Source: JANTGF01 sp033791445 (GTDB lineage: Bacteria > Bacteroidota > Bacteroidia > Bacteroidales > VadinHA17). Taken from it: a stretch of DNA of 64,000 nucleotides. The DNA lies in contig JASJGS010000023.1 of NCBI GenBank assembly GCA_033791445.1, positions 1 through 64,000 of the forward strand, in the 5' to 3' direction. The number at the start of each line of letters is the position of its first letter. The stretch's first letter is position 1. The notes below the pieces were generated by a model that was given only the letters and a program-made list of their open reading frames with translations, was not told the DNA's origin and ran no database searches. Both the position numbers and the translations under genes were made by a program. Of the stretch, positions 17,201 to 24,299 are shown piece after piece.

Positions 17201-17572
17201 GTCAGGAATGGAAACACTTTTGCATTAATAAACTCAGAAATTAGATGGCCCATAATCAGGTATCTGGCGAACAGACCAATCTCAAGTAAAGTCCTTAATA
17301 ATTTCCAGATAGTTGGTTTTGCTGATATTGGCACTGCATGGACGGGATGGGATCCATACTCAGGGGAGAATTCATATGATAAGGATGAAATAAAAAATGG
17401 TCCTGTAACTGTTACCGTCCAATCGAATAGGGAACCGGTTATTGCCGGTTACGGATTTGGCCTGAGGTCTGTTGTATTTGGTTATTTTATAAGGCTCGAC
17501 TGGGCCTGGGGAGTTGAGAATTTTGTAACTCAACCAATGATGTTCTACCTTTCTTTAAGCCTTGATTTTTAG
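14291..17572 (+). CDS. TolB-propeller and outer-membrane barrel protein
   Basis: This protein of about 1,090 residues has a signal peptide ending SASSYGQ. Residues about 20-270 resemble a gluzincin-type (peptidase MA-like) domain: there is a YPEWYFEGLTSYLS helix, but the place where HExxH is expected reads AYSLVNEMLL, so the protease is probably inactive. Residues about 300-560 have TolB-like WD40 blades (LKVSPDGRNVAYVTNKMGRYKVWILD, YSPNGGKLVFSA, DDLSPRYSKLGDHIIFSS). From about 690 on there are alternating amphipathic strands ending MMFYLSLSLDF, an outer-membrane barrel pattern. No ATG starts the frame; GTG at 14291 gives the best signal peptide, TTG at 14279 is the alternative. The role is unknown and probably envelope-related. 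Confidence 0.82.
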   Translation: MNIRRLKYLLLIIVLAMSASSYGQFYRGSQMTFGKNRVQYNDFYWSFYRFENFDVYFNEYGRDLAEYTGKYAHKQLSEMENFIDHRLNKRLVLLVYNKLSDFRQSNIGLVTGNEEYNLGGISTVVENKVFLYYEGDHRKFDHQVKKAVAYSLVNEMLLDNPNRARVRNSSKMEYPEWYFEGLTSYLSNNWDFEIENEVKDGILSGKYKKLNRLEKEDAATAGHSFWKFIADTYGENIIPNVLYITRINNDYNKGLYYVLGVSMKELNEAWLDYFKEKFTEDEQVRFTPEAKKIIEKPKKETVYEKLKVSPDGRNVAYVTNKMGRYKVWILDTYTGKKKWIYRREPKVEQIIDYSYPVMAWHPTGKMLTIITEEKGGLDLLFYRTATKKIERKNLLYFDKIIDFSYSPNGGKLVFSAMKNGLTDLFLYDIAAGTHEQLTYDLADDLSPRYSKLGDHIIFSSNRINDTLTFGREYDKEVGMNFDLFLYDIKSHSPYLTRLAEDKYIDKFNAFNIKDNEYLYLGDQSGILNRYYSRFDSAISYIDTTIHYRYFAESKPITNYNRNILEEDFSPYSETFGEVVLEDGKYNMYFGQLFPEDLDYVDKPIETVFRKKHTDELVKLDSIEVLRQRLIEEDRRMRDTLTKPLYAYFETETLVDVNNYVFEEEKENYYKHLLKKDLIEIDLDTADIPLPPIRIYETSFYTNYLATQLDFGYLNNFYQAFNGSGVYYNPGIGMLFNIGANDLFEDYKIVGGFRFSADFNSNEYLVSFESLKKRIDKQIVFHRQSYKSYVGNSSNWVKVHSNQLLYAMTYPINQVMAVKGTVGLRSDREVFQATNRENLFRDDRYATWANFKLEYIYDNTRYRGVNLYNGVRFKIFGEYYQRLEQRQSDVFIVGGDFRYYIKIHRDLIWANRFAASTSFGHNKLIYYMGGVDNWFNIFNVDEMFDQSIPIDYTQNYVFQTVATNMRGFKQNVRNGNTFALINSEIRWPIIRYLANRPISSKVLNNFQIVGFADIGTAWTGWDPYSGENSYDKDEIKNGPVTVTVQSNREPVIAGYGFGLRSVVFGYFIRLDWAWGVENFVTQPMMFYLSLSLDF

Positions 17573-17576
17573 TATT

Positions 17577-17945
17577 ATGAATTTCAACGAAGTTCTTATT
17601 TTGTTGGGCATTGGTCTATTAGCAGGTTCCGTAGGAGGCTCTTTGGGAGTAGGGGGTGGTATTGTTATAGTACCTGCCCTGATCTTCTTTTTTGGGTTTA
17701 GCCAACACACAGCCCAGGGAACAAGTCTGGCAGTATTGATGTTTCCTGTTGCCATGATTGGAGCCTATAATTATTATAAAAATGGATACATTGAGATTAA
17801 GCATGCACTGATAATTTTGGTTGCTTTTGCAATAGGACAATACTTTGGATCCCTACTTTCTGTAAACCTTCCAGCAAAAACATTGCGATCGATTTTTGGA
17901 GTCTTAGTAATATTAATGGGCCTAAAAATGGTGTTTGGCCGTTAG
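17577..17945 (+). CDS. Half-size TauE/SafE family permease
   Basis: This 122-residue membrane protein has the glycine-rich GLLAGSVGGSLGVGGGIVIVPAL signature of the TauE/SafE (DUF81) family near its N terminus and about four hydrophobic helices. Full-length members are about 250 residues with two such halves, so this one would need to dimerise. Family members export sulfite or organosulfur anions, but the substrate here is unknown. It starts 4 nt after the stop of the large barrel protein and ends just before the M20 amidohydrolase, so the three are probably one transcript. Confidence 0.8.
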   Translation: MNFNEVLILLGIGLLAGSVGGSLGVGGGIVIVPALIFFFGFSQHTAQGTSLAVLMFPVAMIGAYNYYKNGYIEIKHALIILVAFAIGQYFGSLLSVNLPAKTLRSIFGVLVILMGLKMVFGR

Positions 17946-17967
17946 ATTAATAGTGAAACACTTTCGT

Positions 17968-19158
17968 ATGATCAAGAAAATCAGTGAATTATCCAATTCT
18001 TATCTTAGTGCTGCCCTTCAGGTAAGAAGAGAATTGCATATGTATCCTGAGTTATCATTTGAGGAATTTAATACCTCTGACTTTCTTGCTAAAAAATTAG
18101 ATGAGTATGGAATACCATATGAGAAAGGATTTGTTAAGACAGGCATTGTTGCAAAGATAGAGGGCAAAGATCCCAAAAAGAAGATAATCGCATTACGGGC
18201 AGATATGGATGCCCTTCCCATTAAAGAGAAGAATCAATTATTATTTAAATCAAAGAATGATGGGGTTATGCATGCTTGTGGGCACGATGTACACATGACA
18301 TGCGTTCTTGGTGCTGCTAGGGTACTTAGCCAACTTAGAGATCAATTTGATGGCACCATTCTGATAATCTTTCAGCCTGGGGAAGAATTGCTTCCAGGTG
18401 GTGCCAGATTAATGCTTGAAGAAGGGGCCTTAGACAATCCTGAACCTGATGCTGTCTTGGCCTTGCATGTTCAACCTGATATTCCAGCTGGTATTGTTGG
18501 ATTTAGACCTGGGAAATATATGGCGTCTAATGATGAAATTTATTTAACTATTAATGGTAAGGGCGGACATGCTGCTATGCCCCACAATATTGTAGACCCG
18601 GTTTTGATCGCCTCGCATGTTATTGTCTCATTACAACAAATTGTAAGCCGAAATACCGATATTTCTATTCCTACTGTACTTTCTTTTGGGAAAATAATTG
18701 GAGAAGGAGCAACAAATGTAATACCTGACCAGGTAAAACTGGAGGGAACCTTTCGAACTACAGATGAGAGGTGGAGAAAAGAGGTACATAATAAAATAAA
18801 TTCAATTGCCAGAGCTACTGCTGAAAGTATGGGTGGCAATTGTGAGGTGGAAATTAGAAATGGCTATCCTGCCCTCATCAATGATCCGGAATTAACAGTT
18901 GGCTTGATTACTCAGGCGGAAAGATTCATGGGCCAAAACCAGGTAATTAATTTAGGAATCCGTATGACATCAGAGGATTTTGCTTTTTATAGTCAGAAAT
19001 ACCCTTCTTGTTTATTCCGACTTGGTGTTGGGTCTTCCGAAGACTTGCCACAAACTTTTTTACATACTTCGGGTTTTGTGGCAGAAGAAAATTCAATTTT
19101 AACAGGTATTGGATTGTTATCGTGGTTGGCATTTAGTTTTTTGAGCCCTGATAATTAG
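17968..19158 (+). CDS. M20 family amidohydrolase
   Basis: This 396-residue zinc amidohydrolase is of the hippurate/N-acyl-amino-acid hydrolase type. Metal-site features are ALRADMDALPI, the MHACGHDVHMT motif with cysteine and two histidines, FQPGEE with the catalytic glutamate, and a late LHTSGF histidine. The dimerisation domain has NGKGGHAAMPH. It probably removes acyl groups from amino-acid conjugates; the substrate is not predictable. A TTG at 17935 would add 11 residues overlapping the permease gene, but the ATG at 17968 gives the normal family N terminus. Confidence 0.9.
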   Translation: MIKKISELSNSYLSAALQVRRELHMYPELSFEEFNTSDFLAKKLDEYGIPYEKGFVKTGIVAKIEGKDPKKKIIALRADMDALPIKEKNQLLFKSKNDGVMHACGHDVHMTCVLGAARVLSQLRDQFDGTILIIFQPGEELLPGGARLMLEEGALDNPEPDAVLALHVQPDIPAGIVGFRPGKYMASNDEIYLTINGKGGHAAMPHNIVDPVLIASHVIVSLQQIVSRNTDISIPTVLSFGKIIGEGATNVIPDQVKLEGTFRTTDERWRKEVHNKINSIARATAESMGGNCEVEIRNGYPALINDPELTVGLITQAERFMGQNQVINLGIRMTSEDFAFYSQKYPSCLFRLGVGSSEDLPQTFLHTSGFVAEENSILTGIGLLSWLAFSFLSPDN

Positions 19159-19226
19159 GTATTTATATAGTATTTTTAGTGAGTTATAAAAATTTTATTC
19201 TAAGTACTATTTTTATTAAATAATTG

Positions 19227-19234
19227 TATCTTTG
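19227..19234 (+). promoter_or_regulatory. -7 box of the ferredoxin gene
   Basis: TATCTTTG is an exact TAnnTTTG match, about 60 nt before the ferredoxin ATG. The -33 region is only T-rich. Confidence 0.5.
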
Positions 19235-19295
19235 TTCTTTCTTTTTAAATGAGAAGAGTTAATTATCAGGTATATTAATTTAAATTTTTTGAAAA

Positions 19296-19463
19296 ATGGC
19301 TTATGTAATTAATGACGATTGTACAGCTTGTGGAACTTGTATAGACGAATGTCCGGTAGAAGCTATCTCTGAAGGTGACATCTATAAAATAGATGCTGAT
19401 TTATGCACTGATTGTGGAGCTTGTGCAGACGTTTGTCCTGTTGAAGCAATCCATCCTGAATAA
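19296..19463 (+). CDS. 2[4Fe-4S] bacterial-type ferredoxin
   Basis: This 55-residue electron carrier has two classical cluster motifs, CTACGTCIDECP (residues 9-20) and CTDCGACADVCP (about 37-48), each CxxCxxCxxxCP, in a symmetric clostridial-type layout. Its first residues are MAYVINDD. It has its own -7 box and a strong terminator immediately downstream, so it is a single-gene transcript, probably abundantly expressed. The low-potential partner enzymes are not in the window; radical-SAM and 2-oxoacid:ferredoxin enzymes are usual partners. Confidence 0.95.
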   Translation: MAYVINDDCTACGTCIDECPVEAISEGDIYKIDADLCTDCGACADVCPVEAIHPE

Positions 19464-19488
19464 GGATACTGTTTAGAAAATTTTTTGG

Positions 19489-19514
19489 AACCGCTTTTTA
19501 AGCGGTTTTTTTTT
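19489..19514 (+). terminator. Rho-independent terminator of the ferredoxin gene
   Basis: AACCGCTT (19489-19496) pairs with AAGCGGTT (19500-19507) across a 3-nt loop, followed by a run of T. It lies 25 nt after the ferredoxin stop and just before the 3' end of the opposing gldB. Confidence 0.9.
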
Positions 19515-19524
19515 GATCCTTTTT

Positions 19525-20544
19525 CTACCTTGGATCATATTTTGAAAGCTGCAATATTTTCTGGTAATCTGCATCTTCCATTAACTCCTGCAAGGAAGTA
19601 TTTCCGTTTTTTTCTAAATATTGTTTAATTATTTGGTATCCCAACCAATTAGCTGCTTTGCCCGGTGATTCTTTGGGGAAAAAGCTGGTAAAAGGTGCAT
19701 CGCCAATTAGCTTTCTAATTGTGAAACGCTCTGTATTGTAAATTAACTGGTTCTCTACAAGATAAGTCCACATATCTCCTTCATTTGCCTTACACCATTC
19801 CAGTTGTTCATCAGTAAATCCAAAAATCATTGCCTCATTAGCTTCTGGTATCATGGCATTAACAAAGTAATTTAATTTTCCTTCGAATAGAATGTTATTT
19901 ATTACATTGTCAGCCACCTCAGTATTTCCATTCCCCTCAAAATTAAATTCAGTTGAAGCCCACGCATACATGCAATCGTAAGGGATTTTTTCCCTTATCA
20001 TATTCCTGCTCTGGTAATTTGGAATTCCAAGCTGTGGGTAATACTTACAATCAGCACCAAGGTAACGATCCAGTCCAATGGCAAGAATTTGCTCATCAAT
20101 TATTATTGAACTATTAAAACCTGAAATAAAAGTGTAGATTTTAGGTACATCTCTTTCTGGATAATAATATAGATAATGCATGAAATTGCTAGTAAGTTCA
20201 TTTTCAATTGAGATAATATCAGGATATGATTCCAGAGTGGCCTGGAATACTTCGTTGTTTAATCGATCGGTAGCAAATGATTTTAGCATGTTTGGAAATG
20301 TAGAGTCACCCGGCTGACCAATATTTAGTACATATGCAAATAAGGAAAGAAATTGACCATATTCTCTCTCCAAGCTCGGTATGTTTCCTGGAATACTTTC
20401 AGGCTTTAATTCAAACAGAGACTTTTCAAATCGCTGAATATTAATGGCTAGGTCAATATTAGAAGTAGGTACCTTTAGTTTGTTATTTTGGCATCCAGTG
20501 AATAACATTAATATAATAAAAAGAGGGAATACAATTTTGGGCAT
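19525..20544 (-). CDS. gldB: Gliding motility lipoprotein GldB
   Basis: This lipoprotein of about 339 residues has a signal ending LMLFTGC, with the lipidated cysteine in CQNNKLK. The body matches GldB, with features such as IQRFEKSLFELKP near the N terminus, HYLYYYPERDVPKIYTFISGF, LAIGLDRYLGADCKYYPQLGIP, and late KAANWLGYQIIKQYL. GldB is needed for gliding and T9SS-linked surface motility in Flavobacterium, and its exact role is unresolved. The ATG at 20574 would put ten residues before MPKIVFPLF; the start at 20544 gives a standard lipoprotein signal. nadE is divergent from it. gldC, which usually follows gldB, is not here. Confidence 0.9.
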   Translation of the reverse strand: MPKIVFPLFIILMLFTGCQNNKLKVPTSNIDLAINIQRFEKSLFELKPESIPGNIPSLEREYGQFLSLFAYVLNIGQPGDSTFPNMLKSFATDRLNNEVFQATLESYPDIISIENELTSNFMHYLYYYPERDVPKIYTFISGFNSSIIIDEQILAIGLDRYLGADCKYYPQLGIPNYQSRNMIREKIPYDCMYAWASTEFNFEGNGNTEVADNVINNILFEGKLNYFVNAMIPEANEAMIFGFTDEQLEWCKANEGDMWTYLVENQLIYNTERFTIRKLIGDAPFTSFFPKESPGKAANWLGYQIIKQYLEKNGNTSLQELMEDADYQKILQLSKYDPR

Positions 20545-20889
20545 TACAGGCGTATTAATGAATCGAGAAAACATAATTTTATGTAAAAATAATCAAGTTT
20601 GTCGTTTAGTAAGAGTTTTTTAATATTGAGTGTATAGCATTTCTCTTTTCTCTTGCGAAATTTAGTATTTTTGCCGCAAATTTTAGAATTTCAGGTGTCG
20701 ATTTATTGATTTAGAAAGAAATAAGTATATCCAGCTCTTCAAAAAAAATATACTAAGCAATTGGTCTTGGAAAGCTGGTTTTTAAAATAATCTGTCGTAT
20801 ATTTATCTAGAATGTTTTGTTTTATCTGATTTCTAAAGCTTCTGGTGGATCTCCAGGATTAAATAAATGACGAAATACAATTTTAAAAT
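20545..20889. other. Long gldB-nadE intergenic region with a folded leader
   Basis: There is no gene in these 345 nt. Toward nadE it contains a -7 box (20666-20673) and then about 210 nt of untranslated leader. In the leader CCAGCT (20731-20736) can pair with AGCTGG (20773-20778), followed by TTTTTAAAAT, and a CTGG/CCAG hairpin lies at about 20842-20856. On the gldB side TAAAAATA (20584-20591, minus strand TATTTTTA) is a near-match to a -7 box. Confidence 0.5.
20666..20673 (+). promoter_or_regulatory. -7 box of nadE
   Basis: TATTTTTG matches TAnnTTTG exactly. A start point near 20680 would leave an unusually long leader of about 210 nt before the nadE ATG at 20890. Confidence 0.5.
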
Positions 20890-22554
20890 ATGAAAATAGG
20901 AATAGCTCAAATAAATTTCATTATTGGAAATTTTGAAGAAAATTCTAAAAAAATAATAAGTGCTATAGAAATAGCAAAAGAACAGGAGGTTGACCTTATA
21001 TTATTTTCAGAATTATCTGTTTCTGGTTATCCACCATTAGATCTTTTGGAGAGAGAAGAGTTCATAGCTAAAAGTCATGAAACTATCGTCAATATTGCAA
21101 AGCATTGTGACTCTATAGCTGCTGTTGTAGGTGGTGCAGTGAAAAATCCAAGTACTGAAGGCAAAAATCTGTTCAATGCGGGGTTCTTCCTGTATGAAGG
21201 GAAAATTCAGCATGTAATTCACAAAAGCTTGCTGCCAACTTATGATATCTTTGATGAATACAGGTATTTTGAACCCAATAAAGAGTTTGAAATTATAAGC
21301 TTTAAAGGGAAAAATCTTGCCCTGACCATTTGTGAAGATCTTTGGGATCAGCAAGAGTTTGAGTCGGATTTTGGGAAAACACAACTGTATACAATTTCCC
21401 CGATGGAGGAGCTTACAAAACTAAACCCTGATGTAATACTTAATATTGCTGCTTCTCCATATTCATACCTGCGTGAAACAGTAAAAAAGCAAATATTCAT
21501 TGGAAAGGCAATGAAATATAAATTACCTGTTTTTTATGTGAACCAGATAGGTGGCCAGGCAGAACTTATTTTTGAAGGTGGTTCTATGGTAATAAATTCT
21601 GAAGGGAAGGTATTTGATGAACTGTCACTTTTTGAGGAAGAAATAAGGTTCTATGATCTTGATGACGTTCTTCATAAGGAACCCTTGGGTGAGGATAAGG
21701 TAGAACCAATGATAATTGAGAATATTCATAATGCCTTGAAATTGGGGATTAGAGATTTCTTTAGAAAATTAAATTTTTCAAAAGCAACGCTTGGACTTTC
21801 AGGAGGAATTGATTCTGCAGTAAGTCTAGTACTTGCTGTAAGAGCACTTGGGGCAAAGAATATTAAGGTTTTACTTCTACCCTCAAAATATTCCACCGAT
21901 CACTCCATCTCTGATTCAGAAGAGTTGGCCAGGAATCTGGGTGTTGAATATGAAATAGTTCGAATAAACGATATTGTTGATAGTTTTAATTCGGCCCTGG
22001 ATTCAATTTTTAAAAATTTGCCTGATGATGTAACCGAAGAAAATATTCAAGCCAGAGTTCGAGCTGTACTTTTGATGGCTTTATCAAATAAGCTGGGCTA
22101 TATTTTATTAAATACGTCCAACAAAAGTGAGGCTGCAGTAGGGTATGGGACACTTTATGGTGACATGGCTGGCGGATTGTCTGTCCTTGGGGATGTCTAT
22201 AAAACGGATGTTTATAACCTGGCAAAATATATCAACCAGGATAAGAATATCATACCTTGCAATATAATTAACAAAGCACCTTCAGCAGAGCTGAAACCTG
22301 ATCAGAAAGATTCTGATTCGCTTCCAGATTACTCGGTTCTAGACCAGATTCTATACAGATACCTCGAGTTACAAAGATCTAAGATAACTATTATTCAAGA
22401 TGGTTTTGATGCAGATTTAGTTGAAAGAATCATCCAACTTATAAATGAAAGTGAATATAAGCGTTACCAGGCACCACCCATATTGCGAATTTCTTCCAAA
22501 TCTTTTGGATTAGGAAGGCGAATGCCGCTGGTAGCTAATTATCAATTCTTGTAA
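20890..22554 (+). CDS. nadE: Glutamine-dependent NAD+ synthetase
   Basis: This 554-residue enzyme converts nicotinate adenine dinucleotide to NAD+. The N-terminal nitrilase-type amidase carries the catalytic triad Glu41, Lys112 and Cys148 (LTICEDLWD) and releases ammonia from glutamine. The C-terminal synthetase has the pyrophosphate loop SGGIDS at residues 304-309, plus LLNTSNKSEAAVGYGTLYGDMAGG. The two-domain form is complete and of normal length. It is divergent from gldB across an unusually long intergenic region. Confidence 0.96.
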   Translation: MKIGIAQINFIIGNFEENSKKIISAIEIAKEQEVDLILFSELSVSGYPPLDLLEREEFIAKSHETIVNIAKHCDSIAAVVGGAVKNPSTEGKNLFNAGFFLYEGKIQHVIHKSLLPTYDIFDEYRYFEPNKEFEIISFKGKNLALTICEDLWDQQEFESDFGKTQLYTISPMEELTKLNPDVILNIAASPYSYLRETVKKQIFIGKAMKYKLPVFYVNQIGGQAELIFEGGSMVINSEGKVFDELSLFEEEIRFYDLDDVLHKEPLGEDKVEPMIIENIHNALKLGIRDFFRKLNFSKATLGLSGGIDSAVSLVLAVRALGAKNIKVLLLPSKYSTDHSISDSEELARNLGVEYEIVRINDIVDSFNSALDSIFKNLPDDVTEENIQARVRAVLLMALSNKLGYILLNTSNKSEAAVGYGTLYGDMAGGLSVLGDVYKTDVYNLAKYINQDKNIIPCNIINKAPSAELKPDQKDSDSLPDYSVLDQILYRYLELQRSKITIIQDGFDADLVERIIQLINESEYKRYQAPPILRISSKSFGLGRRMPLVANYQFL

Positions 22555-22633
22555 TTTCTGTAAAGTATATTGACCATATTATTGGATTTGATGATATAGT
22601 CCCCCATTTAAATTTTTTGTATATAGTTTTTTT

Positions 22634-22641
22634 TATATTTG
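22634..22641 (+). promoter_or_regulatory. -7 box of the Crp/Fnr regulator gene
   Basis: TATATTTG matches TAnnTTTG exactly, 30 nt before the ATG at 22671. A TTTG occurs at 22616-22619, but the 14-nt spacing is short for a -33 element. Confidence 0.5.
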
Positions 22642-22670
22642 TATGTTTTCTAACATATTCATGAATTCGT

Positions 22671-23372
22671 ATGCAGGAAAGTGACTTTGAGTGTACAAAT
22701 TGTATAAATGATCCCAATTCAATCTTCAACATTCTTCCGAAAAATGAACAGGATGACCTGGTAGTAGGGCACACTTGTATTTTCTATAAGAAGGGAGATT
22801 ATATTTATCATGAAAGGGATAAGCCTAATGGTTTACTTTACCTTACAAAAGGTAAGGTGAAAATATTTAAAGAAGGTGTAGGTGGCCGTGATCAAATTGT
22901 AAGGTTGGCACGACCTTTAGGCTTTATTGGTTACCGTGCTCTTTTTGCGGATGAAAATTATTCCGCCTCAGCAGTAGCACTGGAAGATTGTGATATTTGC
23001 GTAATTGAGAGAGGTGCCTTATTTAAAGCACTACAGAATAATTCTGAACTCTCCCTTCGAATGATGCGGAATATGGCCACAGAGTTAGGAATTTCCAATT
23101 CACGCACAGTTACCCTTACACAAAAACATATTCGTGGACGACTGGCAGAATCGTTAATATTTCTTGTTGATACATACGGCTTTGAGGACGATGGACAAAC
23201 AATTAAAGTGTATTTATCTAGGGAGGATATAGCGAACCTTTCAAATATGACTACTTCGAATGCCATTCGGACACTCTCCATTTTTGCCAATGAAAAAGTG
23301 ATTTCATTGGAAGGTCGTAAAATCAAGGTTATTGACCTGGCTCAATTGAAGAGAATTAGTGAATTAGGGTAA
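22671..23372 (+). CDS. Crp/Fnr family transcription regulator
   Basis: This 233-residue protein has an N-terminal cyclic-nucleotide-binding-like beta roll (about residues 25-140, with YKKGDYIYHERDKPNGLLYLTKGKVKIF) and a C-terminal winged helix-turn-helix (LSREDIANLSNMTTSNAIRTLSIFANEKVI). Two cysteines near the start (CTNC at residues 8-11) precede the sensor, but the four-cysteine pattern of FNR is missing, so an oxygen-sensing Fe-S cluster is unlikely. The effector ligand is unknown. The acyltransferase gene starts 6 nt downstream, suggesting co-transcription. Confidence 0.88.
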   Translation: MQESDFECTNCINDPNSIFNILPKNEQDDLVVGHTCIFYKKGDYIYHERDKPNGLLYLTKGKVKIFKEGVGGRDQIVRLARPLGFIGYRALFADENYSASAVALEDCDICVIERGALFKALQNNSELSLRMMRNMATELGISNSRTVTLTQKHIRGRLAESLIFLVDTYGFEDDGQTIKVYLSREDIANLSNMTTSNAIRTLSIFANEKVISLEGRKIKVIDLAQLKRISELG

Positions 23373-23378
23373 TTCCAG

Positions 23379-24254
23379 ATGATCACTTTTATCTCCTGCT
23401 TGCTTTATGGTTTTCTTTGGTTAATTTCTTGGTTTCCCTTAAGGATTCTATATCTATTTTCTGATGTTCTGTACTTTTTCATCTATTTCCTGTTTCCTTA
23501 TAGAAAAAAGCTTGTTTTTGAAAATTTGAGGAAGGCATTTCCTGAGAAAGATTCAACTGAAATTAATTCCATTGCAAAGAGATTTTATAGACATTTTACT
23601 GATTCAGTAATGGAGTCATTTTATATGATTCACATGAGTTTGAAAGAAAATTCGGCCAGATATAAGTTCGAGAATTTGTCATTACTGGAGGATATTTATA
23701 ATCAGGGGAAGAGCGTTATACTTTTAATGCCTCACTACGGAAACTGGGAATGGTTGGCTGGTTTGGAACCCAAGACTTCCTTTCACTTTTTAGCTATTTA
23801 CAAGCCACTGACAAATAAGTGCTTTGATAAATTGTTTATTCGTATTCGGGAGAAATTTGGTGGTGAAACAGTGGCTATGAGTAAAATCCTGCGAAAGATC
23901 GTTATTGCGGAAAAAGAACATGACCTCACTATTTCCTTTTTTCTATATGATCAAAGACCCCTTTCAAATGAACTAAATTATTGGGTACCTTTTTTAAATC
24001 AAAATACACCAGTCCTTTTGGGGGCTGAAAAAATTGCTAAAAAATTCAATCAGCCTGTTGTTTTTCTTAAAACGAAAAGAGTTAAAAGGGGCTATTATGA
24101 AAATGAATTTATTGAAGTTTTTAGTGATCCTGCATCATCTGATGAGCATGAAATTACCAAAAAGTACTATGCTTTTTTGGAAGATATGATTAAGGAATCT
24201 CCGGAATACTGGTTGTGGTCACATGACCGTTGGAAGTATACGTCTCTGGTATAA
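23379..24254 (+). CDS. LpxL/HtrB-type lipid acyltransferase
   Basis: This 291-residue enzyme is of the late lipid A acyltransferase family, which adds secondary acyl chains to lipid A at the inner membrane. Features are an N-terminal hydrophobic anchor (about residues 5-45), the catalytic HYGNWEW motif (HxxxxE/D) near residue 118, the FFLYDQRPLSNELNYWVPFL block and the C-terminal ESPEYWLWSHDRWK. It follows the Crp/Fnr gene by 6 nt and converges on murF-alr. A role in lipid A or ornithine-type lipid acylation is likely; the precise acceptor is not determined. Confidence 0.88.
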   Translation: MITFISCLLYGFLWLISWFPLRILYLFSDVLYFFIYFLFPYRKKLVFENLRKAFPEKDSTEINSIAKRFYRHFTDSVMESFYMIHMSLKENSARYKFENLSLLEDIYNQGKSVILLMPHYGNWEWLAGLEPKTSFHFLAIYKPLTNKCFDKLFIRIREKFGGETVAMSKILRKIVIAEKEHDLTISFFLYDQRPLSNELNYWVPFLNQNTPVLLGAEKIAKKFNQPVVFLKTKRVKRGYYENEFIEVFSDPASSDEHEITKKYYAFLEDMIKESPEYWLWSHDRWKYTSLV

Positions 24255-24299
24255 TCACTCCTGACAGGTTTGAATGGAATTTGCCAGGTCAAACCACAC

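Noticed and set aside
22671..23372. FNR-type oxygen sensor
   Set aside because: Only two N-terminal cysteines (CTNC) are present; the four-cysteine pattern of FNR is missing.
24255..24299. Terminator between the acyltransferase gene and murF-alr
   Set aside because: GGTTTG (24267-24272) can pair with CAAACC (24290-24295), but the loop is long and there is no T run on either side.
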